From Crossiella sp. CA-258035 (GTDB taxonomy: Bacteria > Actinomycetota > Actinomycetes > Mycobacteriales > Pseudonocardiaceae): a DNA stretch of 64,000 nt. The first letter of the stretch is position 1, and each line of letters opens with the position of its first letter. Location: NCBI RefSeq assembly GCF_030064675.1, contig NZ_CP116413.1, positions 8,709,501 to 8,773,500 on the forward strand, read 5' to 3'. Position numbers and translations under genes: made by a program. Below, one piece after another: positions 51,307-58,962 of this stretch. Under the pieces are notes generated by a model. The model was not told the origin of the DNA. It was given only the letters and a program-made list of their open reading frames with translations, and ran no database searches.

Positions 51307-52838
51307 CGCAGCCCCCGTGGAATCACGTACTTGTAGACCAGCGCCTCGCCCGCGAAGCACAGCTGGTGCACGTCGACCTGGTTGAACACCCCGGTCGAGG
51401 AACGGTAGTACGCGCAGCGCACCCCGGCCTCCGGTTGCAGGCCGCGCTCCGACGGCGGGTCGGCCATCTCGTACCTGGGCAGCACCTCCGCCAGCTCCGC
51501 CCTGCTCTGGCCGACCCGTATCTGGTCGAACGGCGCCGGCTTGAGCACCGAGTTGACCGTGACGAAAAGGTAGACGCCGAGCACGCCGAGGCAGAGCACG
51601 ATGCCCGCGCCGACCGGGATGAACACCGCGGCCAGCAGGCCCCGCCACACCCGGCGCTGCGCCCTGGCCAGCTGGCTGGCCGACTCCGAGCGCTCGGCCG
51701 CTTCCGGTTGCGGCGCAACGGATCTGCTCTGGTGCGGCAGCCGGGCGGCGACCCGGAACCCGCCCTGGTGCGGACCGGCGGTCAGGCTGCCGCCGAGCAG
51801 CCGGACCCGTTCCCGCAGCCCGAGCAGGCCGCGCTGCCCGGAGGCCAGGCCGTTGCCGGGCTGCCGCGGCTGCTCGTTGGTCGCGGTCACCGCGGTCTCG
51901 CCGTCGCCGTGCTCGATCCGCACCGTGACCAGCGCGCCCGGCGCGTGCTTGGTGGCGTTGGTCAGCGCCTCCTGCACCACCCGGTACAGCGCGCGGTCCA
52001 CCATCGGCGGCAGGGTCGCCGTGCCGGTGACCACCAGGTCGATGGCCATGCCGGAGGCGCGGGCGCGCTCGATGAGCTCGGCGGCCTGCTCGCCGACCGG
52101 TTCCAGCGGCACCGGGTCGGTCTCGTCGCGCAGCACGCCGATGATGTCGCGCAGTGACTCGGTGGCCGCGGTGGCGGTGGCGCGCAGCTCCCCTGCCGAG
52201 CCGCGGTGCCGTTCGCTGAGGTCGGGCGCGATCTCCAGGGCGCCCGCCCGCAGCGCGATCAGGCTCAGCTCGTGGCCGAGCGAGTCGTGCATGTCCTGGG
52301 CGATCCGCGCCCGCTCCCGCAGCCTGGCCCGGTCGGCCAGGACCATCTGCTGGCTCTCCAGCTGCTCCGCCCGCCGCCAGCCCGCGGACACCAGGTCCTG
52401 GTAGAGCCGCCAGCAGCGCCCGGCCAGCACCGGGAAGATCACCGCGAGCAGCAGCACGAACACACCGGTGACCAGCTCGCCGACCGGCTGGCTGGCCAGG
52501 GTCAGCCACAGCGCGCCGATGACGAGCGCGCCGGCCAGCCAGAGCAGCGCGGGCGGGCCGCGGTCCGGGCGGCGACCGGCCAGGAAGCTGAGCAGGGTGA
52601 GCAGGAAGACGAAGGTGAGCAGCCAGGCGGTGCCGAACATGGCCAGCGCCAGGCCGAGCGCGGGGCTGATCCGGCTGACGAACACCGCCAGCAGGGTGAG
52701 CAGCACCACCCCGGCCACGGTCGGCCAGAACCACGGACTCGCCTTGGGCACCTGGCTGCCGCCCACCGTGACCATGCCGAAGGTCAGCCACAGCGCCAGG
52801 TCGAGGGCGAGCGTGGTCGGGGTCCAGCGGGAGCGCAC
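51303..52838 (-). CDS. NarL-type sensor histidine kinase with a C-terminal membrane/BamE-like module
   Basis: This 511-aa kinase has five or so N-terminal hydrophobic segments, then HisKA_3 (RARIAQDMHDSLGHELSLIA; the His is near residue 182), the N-box (VVQEALTNATKHAPG) and G-boxes (GQRGLLGLRERVRLLGG). After the ATPase domain it has an extra hydrophobic segment (IPVGAGIVLCLGVLGVYLFV) followed by about 80 residues resembling a small-protein BamE/SmpA-like fold (FDQIRVGQSRAELAEVLPRY). A kinase with a C-terminal membrane anchor and outer domain is unusual. The start is a GTG without a strong ribosome site. Confidence 0.88.
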   Translation of the reverse strand: MRSRWTPTTLALDLALWLTFGMVTVGGSQVPKASPWFWPTVAGVVLLTLLAVFVSRISPALGLALAMFGTAWLLTFVFLLTLLSFLAGRRPDRGPPALLWLAGALVIGALWLTLASQPVGELVTGVFVLLLAVIFPVLAGRCWRLYQDLVSAGWRRAEQLESQQMVLADRARLRERARIAQDMHDSLGHELSLIALRAGALEIAPDLSERHRGSAGELRATATAATESLRDIIGVLRDETDPVPLEPVGEQAAELIERARASGMAIDLVVTGTATLPPMVDRALYRVVQEALTNATKHAPGALVTVRIEHGDGETAVTATNEQPRQPGNGLASGQRGLLGLRERVRLLGGSLTAGPHQGGFRVAARLPHQSRSVAPQPEAAERSESASQLARAQRRVWRGLLAAVFIPVGAGIVLCLGVLGVYLFVTVNSVLKPAPFDQIRVGQSRAELAEVLPRYEMADPPSERGLQPEAGVRCAYYRSSTGVFNQVDVHQLCFAGEALVYKYVIPRGLR

Positions 52839-52962
52839 CTGCGCGAGGCTACGCAGCCGGGCCGGACCCGGGTACTGCCGAAAGTCAACCGTGGCACTGG
52901 CATCGCGAACACGCGCTGTGTCAGCATCAACACCGACCGCAGTCGCCTGGGCAGGGGGAACC

Positions 52963-53310
52963 ATGCCGGAACCAGTCCTCGCCACCATCGCCGCCGCACT
53001 GGCCAGTAGCCGCCACACCGGCCTGTACGAGCTGGTCCAAGCCCGGTTCACCGACGACCGGACGGCGACCAAGGCGCTGGTCGCGGCCGAGGGCGAGGCG
53101 GCGGACTCGCGGCAGGTGCGCAAGCTGACCGCGGCGCTGGCACAGGCCGAGGCGGCCGACCCGGAGTTCGGCGAACGGCTGCGCGCGGAGTGGGCGAAGG
53201 CCTCCCAGCACGCCGAGACCGAGGGCGTGACCAACCACATCTCCGGCACCGTGACCGGCAACGTGGTGCAGGCCAGGGACATCCACGGCGGAGTGCGGTT
53301 CACCTCGTAA
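52963..53310 (+). CDS. Small protein with a C-terminal GxVxGNVVQA-IHGG motif
   Basis: This 115-aa protein is mostly helical (residues 1-85, rich in Ala, Glu and Arg) and ends in NHISGTVTGNVVQARDIHGG followed by VRF. Residues 91-113 form a short beta or loop element. A similar DLVQVGVVHGGVHLHH element is at residues 18-33 of the NB-ARC protein encoded at 54948-57047, so the two may interact or share a domain. It lies just upstream of the phase-variable transferase gene (11-bp gap). No known function. Confidence 0.7.
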   Translation: MPEPVLATIAAALASSRHTGLYELVQARFTDDRTATKALVAAEGEAADSRQVRKLTAALAQAEAADPEFGERLRAEWAKASQHAETEGVTNHISGTVTGNVVQARDIHGGVRFTS

Positions 53311-53321
53311 GATCACCGCTC

Positions 53322-54966
53322 GTGCCTGGACAGCGGTGGGTGAAGGTGCCGATCGGGCCGCACAGTCCACAGTGGACGACGGTGCGGACCGAGCGCACGG
53401 TGCTCGCGGTGGTGCACAACCTGACCGCGGCCACCCGCCTGCTGGACCTGCTGCCGCTGCTCGCCGACGACCCCAGGGTGCAGGTGGTGTTCACCTGTCC
53501 CGGTTCCTCGCCGTTCTCCGGGCGGACCGAGGAATGGCTGCACGAACGCGAGATGGCGGTCATTCCGTGGAGCCAGGCGATCCAGGTGGAGTTCGACCTG
53601 GCGATCTCCGCCAGCTACGGCGGTGACCTGCGGGATCTGCAAGCCCCCCTGGCCGTGGTGCCGCACGGAATGGGCTACAATAAATACTCGCCCGGAAATC
53701 GGAAATCGGAAATCGGAAATCGGAAATCGGAAATCGGTTTTCGGTCTTTCGTCCCGCTGGCTGCTCTCCGATGGTGAACTCATCCCGTCGCTGATCGTGC
53801 TCTCGCACGAGGAACAGCTGACCCGCCTGGCCGCCGCCGTGCCGGAGGCCGCCGAACGCGCCCTGGTCGCCGGTGACCCCTGTTTCGACCGCCTGCTCGC
53901 CGGGCTGCCGCTGCGCCCCAGCTACCGCGCCACCCTGGGCTCCACGGACACCCAGCGGATCGTCCTGGTCTGTTCCACCTGGGGCCAGGACTCCTTGTAC
54001 GGCAACGATCCGCAGCTCATCCGCCGTCTGCTGGAAGCCCTCCCGCTGGACGAGTACCGGATCGTGGTCGCCCTGCACCCCGCGGTCTGGGACGCGCATT
54101 CCCGCTGGCAGCTGCACCGGTGGCTGGCCGAGTGCACCCGCGCGGGCGCGGTCGTGCTGCCGCCGGAGGAGGGCTGGCGCGCCGCCACCATCGCCGCCGA
54201 CCTGGTCATCGGCGACCACTCCAGCCTCAGCTTCTACGCCGCCGCCCTGGGCCGCCCGGTGCTGCTGGCCACCGCACCGGCACACGCGGTCGATCCCGGT
54301 TCCGCCGTCGGCCGGTTCCTGGCCACCGCACCACGACTGGCCGCCGACCTCCGCACCGCCGTCGACCAGGCCATCGCCACCCACGACCCGGCCGCCGCGG
54401 CCGAGGTCACCAGCCTCGCCACCTCGGTGCCCGGCGAGTCAGCCCCGTTGCTGCGCAAGGCTTTCTACGAGTTGCTCGGTCTGCCCGAACCCGGCACCCC
54501 GTCCCGCCTGGCCGCCCCGCCACTGCCCCCGGCCGCCCCGGAACCCGTTGCCGCCCAACTGGTCCAGGTGCAGCTCGACCTGCCCAAGGCCACCGTCACC
54601 CGGCACCCGGCCGAGCTGCTGCGCCAGCAGACCGCCATGCCGCCCGGCGCGCACCTGGCCGCGGACACCACCGAGCCCTACCGCGCCTGGCTGGACCTGG
54701 CCGAGGTGGTGCTGCACACGCACACCCCGATCACCGCGGACTGGGTGGCCGCGACCCTGGCCGCGTTGCCGTCCTGCCAGGTCGCGGCGGGTCCGCTGGA
54801 TGCGAGCAGCTGGCTCGCGGGCACCAGGGACGGCCGCTTGTTCCGGTACCTGGCCGACGGGCTGACCGGCAGGCTGGCCGCCTCGGTGCTGCGGGTGGCC
54901 GGTGACCTGCCGCCGGAGCTGACCATCGAGGTCGGCGGGCGGACCGTTCAGGCCACCCGGAAGTAG
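53322..54966 (+). CDS. Phase-variable GT-B-like transferase, copy 1 (out of frame here)
   Basis: The N-terminal frame begins at a GTG (53322), codes for RTVLAVVHNLTAATRLLDLL and VVPHGMGYNKYSPG, and meets a six-unit GGAAATC repeat. In the present sequence it stops at 53777 after 151 aa. The matching C-terminal part is in the +1 frame and codes for VFGLSSRWLLSDGELIPSLI, VAGDPCFDRL, IVLVCSTWGQDSLYG, HPAVWD and DHSSLSFYAAALGRPVLL to 54966. These fit a GT-B fold, like CDP-glycerol glycerophosphotransferases. Five or eight repeat units would join the frames into about 545 aa. The last 19 bp overlap the NB-ARC gene. Confidence 0.75.
53694..53735 (+). repeat. Heptanucleotide tandem repeat, GGAAATC x 6, in transferase copy 1
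   Basis: Six exact copies of GGAAATC occupy 42 bp, preceded by CCC and followed by GGTTTTC. Read in any frame it gives a GNRKSEI heptapeptide repeat without stops. Because each unit is 7 bp, gain or loss of one unit shifts the frame of the gene. The arrangement is identical to that in the second copy at 59284-59325. Confidence 0.98.
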
Positions 54967-57047
54967 GCCACCGCCCGTTGCACCTGCCGCACCAGGCCCA
55001 GCTCGGCGTAGATGTCGGCGGCGGCCCGGTAGTGCCGCTGGGCCGAGTCGTGCTCGCCCCGCGCGGTGGCCAGCTCGGCCAGCGCCTCGTGCACCTCGCC
55101 GCGGTCGAAGTCCCGGCCCAGCCTGGTCATGGTGTCCAGCGCCGCGGTCAGCGGAGTGCCCGCGTCACCGAGCTGCCGCGCCTCGATGAGCTTCTTTCCC
55201 TGCCACAGCTGGACTTTCGCCGCGTTGTCCTCCTCGCCCAGCTCGCGGAACGTCGCTTCAGCGGCCGTGAGCAGCACCTGCGCGACACCCGGCTGTTCCG
55301 CCTTGGCGGCGTGCAACTCGGCCAGCGCGATCCGGCGCGAGTCGTCGATCAACCGTGCGCCGGCCAGGTTCTCCCGCAACAACTCCAGTGCTTCCGGGAC
55401 CCTGCCCTGGTCCAGCAGCATCAGGCCAAGGCCCTCGCTCGCGCTCAGCCTCGCCTCCAGGTCCCCGGCCGTCCTGGCCAGCGCGATCGCGTCGTCGAAA
55501 GCCCGCTGGCCGTCGTCGAACTCCTCGCAGTGCCGGTGCACGAACCCGATCTGCGTCCGCAGCACGCTCTCCACCAGCGGCGACCGCAGCGCCTGCGCGG
55601 ACCGGGCGGCCGCCTGGAACACCGCCAGCGCCTCCGGATGCCGCTTCAGCGCCAGGAACAGCGACCACAGCAGGACGCCGAACCGGACCACCTGCTCGTG
55701 CTCACCGGCCGCCTCGGCCAGCTCCACCACCGCCCGCAGGTTCTCCACCTCGACCAGCAGCCACTTCTCCGCGTTCTCCCGGCCAACACTGTCCACTGTG
55801 GACAGTTCCGGGAACATCCGCGCGCGCCACGGGCGGTTGGGGCACAGCGCCTGGTCAACGGACGCGGCGACGGTCAGGTAGCTGTGCACCGTCCTGGTCA
55901 GGACCTGGTCATCGTCTTCGGCCGGGAACCGCCGGACCAGCCCGGCGGCGTGCGACCTGATCCACGGGTGCATCGCGTACCGGTCCGCCGTCGGCGGCTC
56001 CACCAGGCGCAGCCCCAGGAGCTCACGCATCCCCTTGCGCACCTGAGTCTCGGTCAACCCAGTGGCCGCGGCCAGCACACCGGCGGACAGCGCGGCGAAC
56101 CCGGGGTGCAGACCGTAAACCCGGTGGCAGGCCGCGGCTTCCGGGCCGAGCTTGCCGGCCACCACGTCGAAGATCAGGTCCACCGGTTCGCCGCCGGAGG
56201 TGCGCATCGAGGTCACGCCGTGCCCGGCCGCGTCCAGCTCGGCGAGCAGTTCCCGGAAGTCCAGGCCGGGCGTCACCAGCAGCATCGCGCGCACCGCGTC
56301 CAGCAGCACCGGCACCCCGTGGCAGCGGTCGAGCACGGCCCGCACCGCCTCGGCCTGCTCCGCCATCAGCGGCACCAGCGGTTCGGCGAGGGAGAGGAAC
56401 AGCTCGGCCATGTCGTCTTCCAGCGGCGCCAGCTCGATCGAGTGCGCGCCCTGCGCGGCCAGTGCGCGGAGGTTGTCCGAGCCGGTGGCCAGCACCACCG
56501 ACCGGCCGCGGCTGGGCAGCAGCGCGGTGACCTGGCCGGGCGCCACCACGTCGTCGAGCACCAGCAGGAACGCCTTGCCCCTGGTCAGCTCGCGGAACAG
56601 GCTGGACAGCGCGCCCAGCTCGGTCGGCTGACCGGCCCTGGCGCAGCCCAGCTGCTCCAGCACCTCGGCCAGCACCTCCGCGGTGCCGCGCGGGCGGTCG
56701 GTCCAGGCGCCGAAGCCGACGTGGATCCGGCCGTCCGGGAACTCCTTCTCGTGCTGGTTCCCCCAGTGCAGGCACAGCGCGGTCTTGCCGAAGCCCCGGC
56801 CAGCCGAGATGGTGGCCACGACCGGCTCGTGCTCCTCGGGCCGGTCCAGCAGCAGCCGGTCCAGCGCGGCCAGCGGGCCGACCTGGTTGACGAAGGCGCG
56901 CGGCCCGCTCGGCAGGCTGGGCCGCCGCGCCGGGGACACCGCCCCGCTGTGGTGCAGGTGCACCCCGCCGTGCACCACCCCGACCTGGACCAGGTCCCCC
57001 ATCACCCGGTCGACCTGGTTGTGGTTGTCCGCCTGCTCGTCCCGCAT
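54948..57047 (-). CDS. NB-ARC/STAND NTPase with TPR-like C-terminus, copy 1
   Basis: This 699-aa protein starts with the shared motif DLVQVGVVHGGVHLHH (residues 18-33). A nucleotide-binding domain has Walker A AGRGFGKTA (residues 82-90, Lys 88) and Walker B LLVLDDV (161-167), with downstream LHPWIRSHAA-type winged-helix features (MHPWIRSHAAGLVR). The C-terminal half (about 400-690) has TPR-like helices (RTQIGFVHRHCEEFDDGQRA, then ALARTAGDLEARLSASEGLG). STAND NTPases act as signalling or death-effector switches. It is convergent with the phase-variable transferase gene and overlaps it by 19 bp. Confidence 0.88.
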   Translation of the reverse strand: MRDEQADNHNQVDRVMGDLVQVGVVHGGVHLHHSGAVSPARRPSLPSGPRAFVNQVGPLAALDRLLLDRPEEHEPVVATISAGRGFGKTALCLHWGNQHEKEFPDGRIHVGFGAWTDRPRGTAEVLAEVLEQLGCARAGQPTELGALSSLFRELTRGKAFLLVLDDVVAPGQVTALLPSRGRSVVLATGSDNLRALAAQGAHSIELAPLEDDMAELFLSLAEPLVPLMAEQAEAVRAVLDRCHGVPVLLDAVRAMLLVTPGLDFRELLAELDAAGHGVTSMRTSGGEPVDLIFDVVAGKLGPEAAACHRVYGLHPGFAALSAGVLAAATGLTETQVRKGMRELLGLRLVEPPTADRYAMHPWIRSHAAGLVRRFPAEDDDQVLTRTVHSYLTVAASVDQALCPNRPWRARMFPELSTVDSVGRENAEKWLLVEVENLRAVVELAEAAGEHEQVVRFGVLLWSLFLALKRHPEALAVFQAAARSAQALRSPLVESVLRTQIGFVHRHCEEFDDGQRAFDDAIALARTAGDLEARLSASEGLGLMLLDQGRVPEALELLRENLAGARLIDDSRRIALAELHAAKAEQPGVAQVLLTAAEATFRELGEEDNAAKVQLWQGKKLIEARQLGDAGTPLTAALDTMTRLGRDFDRGEVHEALAELATARGEHDSAQRHYRAAADIYAELGLVRQVQRAVAYFRVA

Positions 57048-57110
57048 CGCCAGCTCCCCCGTCGTCGACGTGGGTCAGGCTACTGGCCGGGCGATGCGGG
57101 ACGAGCGAGT

Positions 57111-58172
57111 TCAGCGGACGGTGTGCCTGGTCTGCGGCACCAGGTCACCCTGACGGCTGATGCCGACCGCCCACACCGCGTTGGACCCCGGCACCGTGCT
57201 GAACGTCCTGGCCACGATGCCCGGATCGGCCAGGCGCTGCCAGGCGTTCGCGGCCGGGTCCCAGCGGAGCAGCACCGCGACCGCGCCCTTGCCACCGGCG
57301 GCCAGCAGCTCACCCGCGGCGGTGCGGCCGACGGCGCGCAGACGGCCGTCCGGCACCGGCGGGACCTGGGTGGCGGCCCAGGCCGAGCCGTTCCAGCGCA
57401 GGGCGAGGGGTTGTTCCACGCCGTTGACCGAGGTGGCGCCGACCGCCCAGGCCTCGGTGGGGCTGACGCTGGTCACCGCGCTCAGCCAGCTGTGCCCGGC
57501 CGGTTGGGGCACGGGTTCGGTGCGCCACTGGCCGTTGCTCAGGCGCAGCACCAGGGGGCGCTGCGGCTGGCCCGCGGTGCCGAACTGCGCGCCCACCGCG
57601 AGGGCCTGGCCCGCGCCGAGGGAGACGATGCCGTTCAGCTCTCCCTTGCCCAGGGCGGGCAGGGTCTGCCGCCGCCAGGCCGTGCCGTCCCAGCGCTGGA
57701 CCGCCGGGGTGCCGTTCTTGATCGCACCCGGCACCGCCTTGCCCGCCACCCAGACCGCGTTGTGCTCCGCCAGGGCAAGGGCTTCCGGGGTCACCGTGCC
57801 GCCCGGGTCGCTGGCCAGCGCACGGCGGACCCAGCTGGATCCGTTCCACTGCGCGGTGCCCGCGCCCGCGGCCCACATGTCGGTGGCCGAGCGCACCGCC
57901 AGTGCCTGCGGGAAGCTCTCCGCGGGCAGGGTCGAGTGCTGGGTCCAGGTCCGGCCGTCCCAGCGCAGCGCGAGCATGTCCGCCGCGGTGTCGCTGCGCA
58001 GCCGGTAGCCGACCGCGTAGGCCTGGGTGTCGCTGAGCGCGGCCACCGCGGTCAGGTCGCCCTTGGTCACCGGGACCGGCACCGCCTGCCAGTTCAGCGG
58101 GTCCGCGCCGGCGGCCGGCGCGAGCAGCGCGCCCAGCACCGCCAGCGCCGGGGCCAGCCAGCGCCTGCTCAC
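57111..58172 (-). CDS. Secreted beta-propeller-like repeat protein
   Basis: This 353-aa protein has a signal peptide (WLAPALAVLGALLAPAAG) and a repeated WDGTAWRRQTLP / WNGSSWVRRALA / WNGSAWAATQVP pattern, with intervening AWAVGATSVNG and AVWVAGKA units. This is typical of Kelch-like or LVIVD-type propellers. It probably binds a ligand or polymer outside the cell. The start GTG overlaps the dioxygenase stop (GTGA). It is placed between the two phase-variable modules. Confidence 0.82.
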   Translation of the reverse strand: MSRRWLAPALAVLGALLAPAAGADPLNWQAVPVPVTKGDLTAVAALSDTQAYAVGYRLRSDTAADMLALRWDGRTWTQHSTLPAESFPQALAVRSATDMWAAGAGTAQWNGSSWVRRALASDPGGTVTPEALALAEHNAVWVAGKAVPGAIKNGTPAVQRWDGTAWRRQTLPALGKGELNGIVSLGAGQALAVGAQFGTAGQPQRPLVLRLSNGQWRTEPVPQPAGHSWLSAVTSVSPTEAWAVGATSVNGVEQPLALRWNGSAWAATQVPPVPDGRLRAVGRTAAGELLAAGGKGAVAVLLRWDPAANAWQRLADPGIVARTFSTVPGSNAVWAVGISRQGDLVPQTRHTVR

Positions 58173-58882
58173 GACACGGTCCGTTTGACCACGAAGTCGA
58201 ACCGGCCGCCGTAGGCACCGGAACTGTTGGCGTTCAACAGGATCGTGCAGGCCCGGTTGATCAGCGCGTCCTGGGCGTTGAGCGCGGCGAAGTCCCGCCC
58301 GTAGGCGACCGTGTTGTCCGGGAAGTACAGCTGGGTGACCAGCAGCGGCCCGCCGGGCGCCTGGACGTGGGTGTGGATGTGCGGGGCCCGGCGGCCCCAA
58401 CGGCCGTAGTAGTCCCTGGGGATGATCGTCTCCAGCCGGTAGCCGCCGTCGGCCCCGGTGTACTGGTGGCCGCGCAGGGAGAACCCGCTGACGTCGTAGT
58501 CGCCGTGCTGGTCGCACTGCCAGAACTCCAGCAGCGCGCGCGGAATCGGCCGGCACGCGGTGTCGTAGACGATCCCGCGCAGGGAAAGGAAAACCCCGGT
58601 GATGGCCGGGGTGCGGAGGTCGGTGCGCTCTGGCGACTCGGGCCGGAACAGCGGACCCTCCATCGCCGCCGGGGTCTCCCGGCCGGAGCAGGCCGGGGTC
58701 ACCGGCGCCGGTGAGCCGTCCGCGGGTGGCCGGACCGGCTGACCGAGGGCCGCCACGGCCTGCCCGCCACTGGCGGTCACCCCGCCCGCCGCGAGCGCCG
58801 CCGCGGTCACCCCGAGCGCGCCGGAGCGGATGAATCGTCGTCGGGAACTTGCCTGTGGTGGTGGTGCGTCATCGCGCCGCAT
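58169..58882 (-). CDS. Secreted intradiol ring-cleavage dioxygenase
   Basis: This 237-aa protein has a Tat-like signal (SSRRRFIRSGALGVTAAALA) and an intradiol dioxygenase domain: FRPESPERTDL, LRGIVYDTACRPIPRALLEF, WQCDQHGDYD (Tyr ligand), DYYGRWGRRAPHIHTHV (Tyr and two His ligands), and LLVTQLYFPDN. It should cleave catechol-type rings with non-haem Fe(III). A secreted member suggests use on lignin-derived or self-made aromatics. The second gene of this pair is the propeller-like protein. Confidence 0.9.
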   Translation of the reverse strand: MRRDDAPPPQASSRRRFIRSGALGVTAAALAAGGVTASGGQAVAALGQPVRPPADGSPAPVTPACSGRETPAAMEGPLFRPESPERTDLRTPAITGVFLSLRGIVYDTACRPIPRALLEFWQCDQHGDYDVSGFSLRGHQYTGADGGYRLETIIPRDYYGRWGRRAPHIHTHVQAPGGPLLVTQLYFPDNTVAYGRDFAALNAQDALINRACTILLNANSSGAYGGRFDFVVKRTVS

Positions 58883-58962
58883 AATTCAAAGTTAAACTAG
58901 ATCAACGCGGGCAGGGCTCCGCCGAAGGGAGGGCCGCCCCCAGACTTTCGTAAGGTCTGGAC

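Noticed and set aside
52468-53310. Long upstream extension of the small 115-aa protein
   Set aside because: The extension is antisense to the kinase gene; the ATG at 52963 has a good ribosome site and begins the conserved helical part.
53694-53735. Programmed ribosomal frameshifting at the repeat
   Set aside because: No slippery heptamer followed by a pseudoknot is evident, and the repeat has no preferred shift site; unit-number change is simpler.
54978-58214. A 1078-codon open frame on the plus strand opposite the NB-ARC gene
   Set aside because: It is the antisense shadow of the NB-ARC and propeller genes; it lacks a signature and is Arg/His/Gln/Gly-rich.
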